This document shows, in pieces, positions 6,516 through 7,908 of a DNA stretch of 7,908 nucleotides. The notes beneath the pieces were generated by a model. It was given only the letters and a program-made list of their open reading frames with translations, did no database searches and was not told the DNA's origin. The DNA comes from Deltaproteobacteria bacterium. GTDB lineage: Bacteria; Myxococcota; B64-G9. Made by a program: the position numbers and the translations under genes. The DNA is taken from NCBI GenBank assembly GCA_003647095.1, contig QMME01000174.1, positions 1-7,908 of the forward strand. Reading direction: 5' to 3'. Positions within the stretch are counted from its first letter, which is position 1. Each line of letters begins with the position of its first letter.

Positions 6516-7244
6516 ATGCGGGTGCCAAGAAAGTACGTCCTGGCGGAAGGGGTTGCCTTTCACAAGATCTGGCGTTGCCACAACCGGGAGTTTCTATTGC
6601 AAGGGCACGGGGATAAACATGCCTATCTGGGATTTGTCAGCGATGATTATCGAAAAAAACGCTGCCGACGCCAGTTTGTCATTCATGCCTATGTTGTCAT
6701 GAGCAATCATGTTCATGAGGCTGGCAGACTCAACGGTGATGTCGGGCAATTTTCTGCCCACATGCGTCGCGCCCACGGCAGGTTTGGTCTCGATTTCAAT
6801 AAGCGCCACAGTCGTCTGGGAAAAGTGGCCCACGACCGGCCCAAGACCCTGGCGCTGGAGAATGGCGAGGAATTGAAGCAGCTGATGTTCTACATCGATT
6901 GCAATCCAGTGCGGGCTGGGTTGGCCAGGCACCCCACGGATGTGCGATTCAAGTATTTTTCAAGCTGCCGCTATTATTGCTTTGGTGAAAAGAATCCGTA
7001 CAGCGACATGCTCACAGTGCCGCAGTGGTATCTGGAACTTGGTAGCACTCCTGAACAGAGGCAGAAGAAGTACCGCTCCATGCTTGATAGGTATATGATT
7101 GAAAAGGGTTTGAAAAGGGATCCCAGGATGGGCGCGGGATATTTCATCGGGCGCATCGCCTGGGTTCAGAAGAAGCGCCGGAAAATTACCTCCAAGTTAC
7201 GTTCCCAGAAATCAGGTGCCGATCCACCGGCCCAGGTTCAGTAG
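6516..7244 (+). CDS. REP-associated-type (RAYT) Y1/HUH transposase
   Basis: 242 residues from the ATG at 6516; an in-frame ATG at 6495 would add seven residues but lies in the predicted promoter. The N-terminus MRVPRKYV...FHKIWRCHNREF is typical of IS200-like (Y1_Tnp) proteins of the RAYT group. The HUH metal-binding motif is in VVMSNHVHE (His65 and His67). The family motif LMFYIDCNPVRAGL contains Tyr126, which I take as the probable nucleophile by family position. Between them, MRRAHGRFGLDFNKRHSRLGKVAHDRP is the usual helix and RP-containing stretch, and the C-terminal half is basic. Such enzymes cut and join single-stranded DNA at short repeats, are usually single-copy and often domesticated. 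There is no second ORF and no clear IS ends. A dispersed-motif copy ends 141 bp before its start. No good Shine-Dalgarno is seen for either start. Confidence 0.85.
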   Translation: MRVPRKYVLAEGVAFHKIWRCHNREFLLQGHGDKHAYLGFVSDDYRKKRCRRQFVIHAYVVMSNHVHEAGRLNGDVGQFSAHMRRAHGRFGLDFNKRHSRLGKVAHDRPKTLALENGEELKQLMFYIDCNPVRAGLARHPTDVRFKYFSSCRYYCFGEKNPYSDMLTVPQWYLELGSTPEQRQKKYRSMLDRYMIEKGLKRDPRMGAGYFIGRIAWVQKKRRKITSKLRSQKSGADPPAQVQ

Positions 7245-7353
7245 CAGAGACATGACACAAGACAGTCGCCATCGATAATCCCGGCAGGCAAGCAATACAG
7301 GCAAGGACGTTCCGCTGCCATAGTTGTTGCACCTTCGAGTCGTTTCGGGCACT
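7245..7353. other. Intergenic region between transposase gene and uvrA
   Basis: These 109 bases hold no convincing terminator hairpin, promoter pair or Shine-Dalgarno sequence. The transcription signals of uvrA are not identifiable. Confidence 0.5.
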
Positions 7354-7908
7354 ATGCCGCCGATGAAAGGGCAGCGCATCCGTGTCTGGGGGGCAAGCCA
7401 GCACAACCTGAAGAATCGTGACCTGGAGATACCACTGTACCGGTTGGTAGGGATTGCCGGGGTATCGGGCTCGGGAAAATCCTCTCTGGCGTTTGCTACC
7501 CTCTATGCCGAGGGGCAGCGTCGCTACGTTGAAACCTTTTCGACTTATGCCCGCCAGTTCCTGGAGCGGCTCGACCGTCCCCAGGTGATATCCATAGAGT
7601 CCATCCCGCCTGCCATCGCCATTGATCGCAAGGATCCGGTTCGTACCTCTCGCTCGACCGTGGGTACCATGACCGAGCTGAGTGACCTGCTCAAGTTGCT
7701 ATACGCACGCCGGTCGACTTTGCGCTGTGATGGTTGCGGACAGCCCGTCGAGCCGGATTATCCCGAAAAGGTGTGGCAACGACTGCAGGGCGATGACATG
7801 TGGCGGGGACGGAGGGTGATAATTTCCTTTCCATCAAGTAGTGATAAAGTGGTGGCGCTTCGGGCGGCCGGCTTCGATCGTTTTTGGGACGGCCAGCGCG
7901 TGGTCGAC
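7354..7908 (+). CDS. uvrA: Excinuclease ABC subunit A, N-terminal part (3' partial)
   Basis: 185 codons are open to the window end. UvrA is the damage-recognising ATPase of nucleotide excision repair and works with UvrB. The start of ATPase domain I is clear: WGASQHNLKN, Walker A GVSGSGKSS (36-44, Lys42), TLYAEGQRRYVET, YARQFLERLDRP and IPPAIAI, then TSRSTVGTMTEL and LLYAR. A Cys pair (CDGC) begins the next segment. The IPPAIAI/ETFS version is typical of delta-proteobacterial and related UvrA proteins. In the normally AFDTLYAEG stretch the Asp is replaced by Ala (AFATLYAEG), and FSTYARQFL has Thr where Pro or Ala is usual, so a paralogue rather than the housekeeping copy is possible. The start could also be the ATG at 7363; neither start has a clear Shine-Dalgarno. 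A GGGACGGAGG copy lies at 7806-7815. Confidence 0.93.
   Translation, partial: MPPMKGQRIRVWGASQHNLKNRDLEIPLYRLVGIAGVSGSGKSSLAFATLYAEGQRRYVETFSTYARQFLERLDRPQVISIESIPPAIAIDRKDPVRTSRSTVGTMTELSDLLKLLYARRSTLRCDGCGQPVEPDYPEKVWQRLQGDDMWRGRRVIISFPSSSDKVVALRAAGFDRFWDGQRVVD
7805..7815 (+). repeat. Dispersed-motif copy 7 within uvrA
   Basis: GGGGACGGAGG followed by GT is read here in the third codon phase, as RGRRV. There is no A-rich leader and the context looks like ordinary UvrA sequence, so this copy may be coincidental. Confidence 0.4.

Overview
The window looks like a piece of chromosome from a Gram-negative bacterium, most likely of the former Deltaproteobacteria (Myxococcota/Desulfobacterota-like). 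The clues are an outer-membrane beta-barrel protein, a lipobox lipoprotein with MopE-type Cys/Asp motifs, a UvrA N-terminus with the IPPAIAI...TSRSTVGTMTEL signature, and a sigma-54-type promoter. The taxonomic assignment is an inference. I found no RNA genes or CRISPR array, and no gene-free stretch longer than about 140 bases.

Layout, all on the + strand. (1) 1-2307: the 3' part of a large cell-envelope protein, an array of Fn3-like beta-sandwich modules ending in a probable outer-membrane beta-barrel. (2) 2312-4435: a lipoprotein with IPT/TIG, MopE-like, PKD and beta-helix regions. (3) 4489-6378 (alternative start 4432): a membrane histidine kinase with an extracytoplasmic sensor, HAMP, HisKA and HATPase. 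The gap between 1 and 2 is 4 bp, and 2 and 3 abut or overlap by ATGA, so the three probably form one operon: surface structure, surface lipoprotein and signalling kinase. (4) 6379-6515: an intergenic region laid out like a sigma-54 promoter (inverted repeat, IHF-like site, -24/-12 element). (5) 6516-7244: an IS200-like Y1 transposase of the REP-associated (RAYT) type. (6) 7354 to the window end: the N-terminal 185 codons of uvrA.

The most unusual signal is a short DNA motif, GGGACGGAGG (fuller form GGGGACGGAGGT). It occurs exactly seven times, always on the + strand, and is usually preceded by an A- or purine-rich tract. It is read in all three codon phases (GTEV, RDGG, RGRR), so the conservation is at DNA level rather than protein level. 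Copies sit where a protein can tolerate additions: a loop of an Fn3-like module, a loop of the kinase sensor domain, the kinase N-terminus (where it supplies a Shine-Dalgarno sequence) and the kinase's last codons. With a RAYT-type transposase 0.1 kb downstream of one copy, the simplest hypothesis is a REP-like dispersed element that has spread into coding sequences. The link to the transposase is inference.
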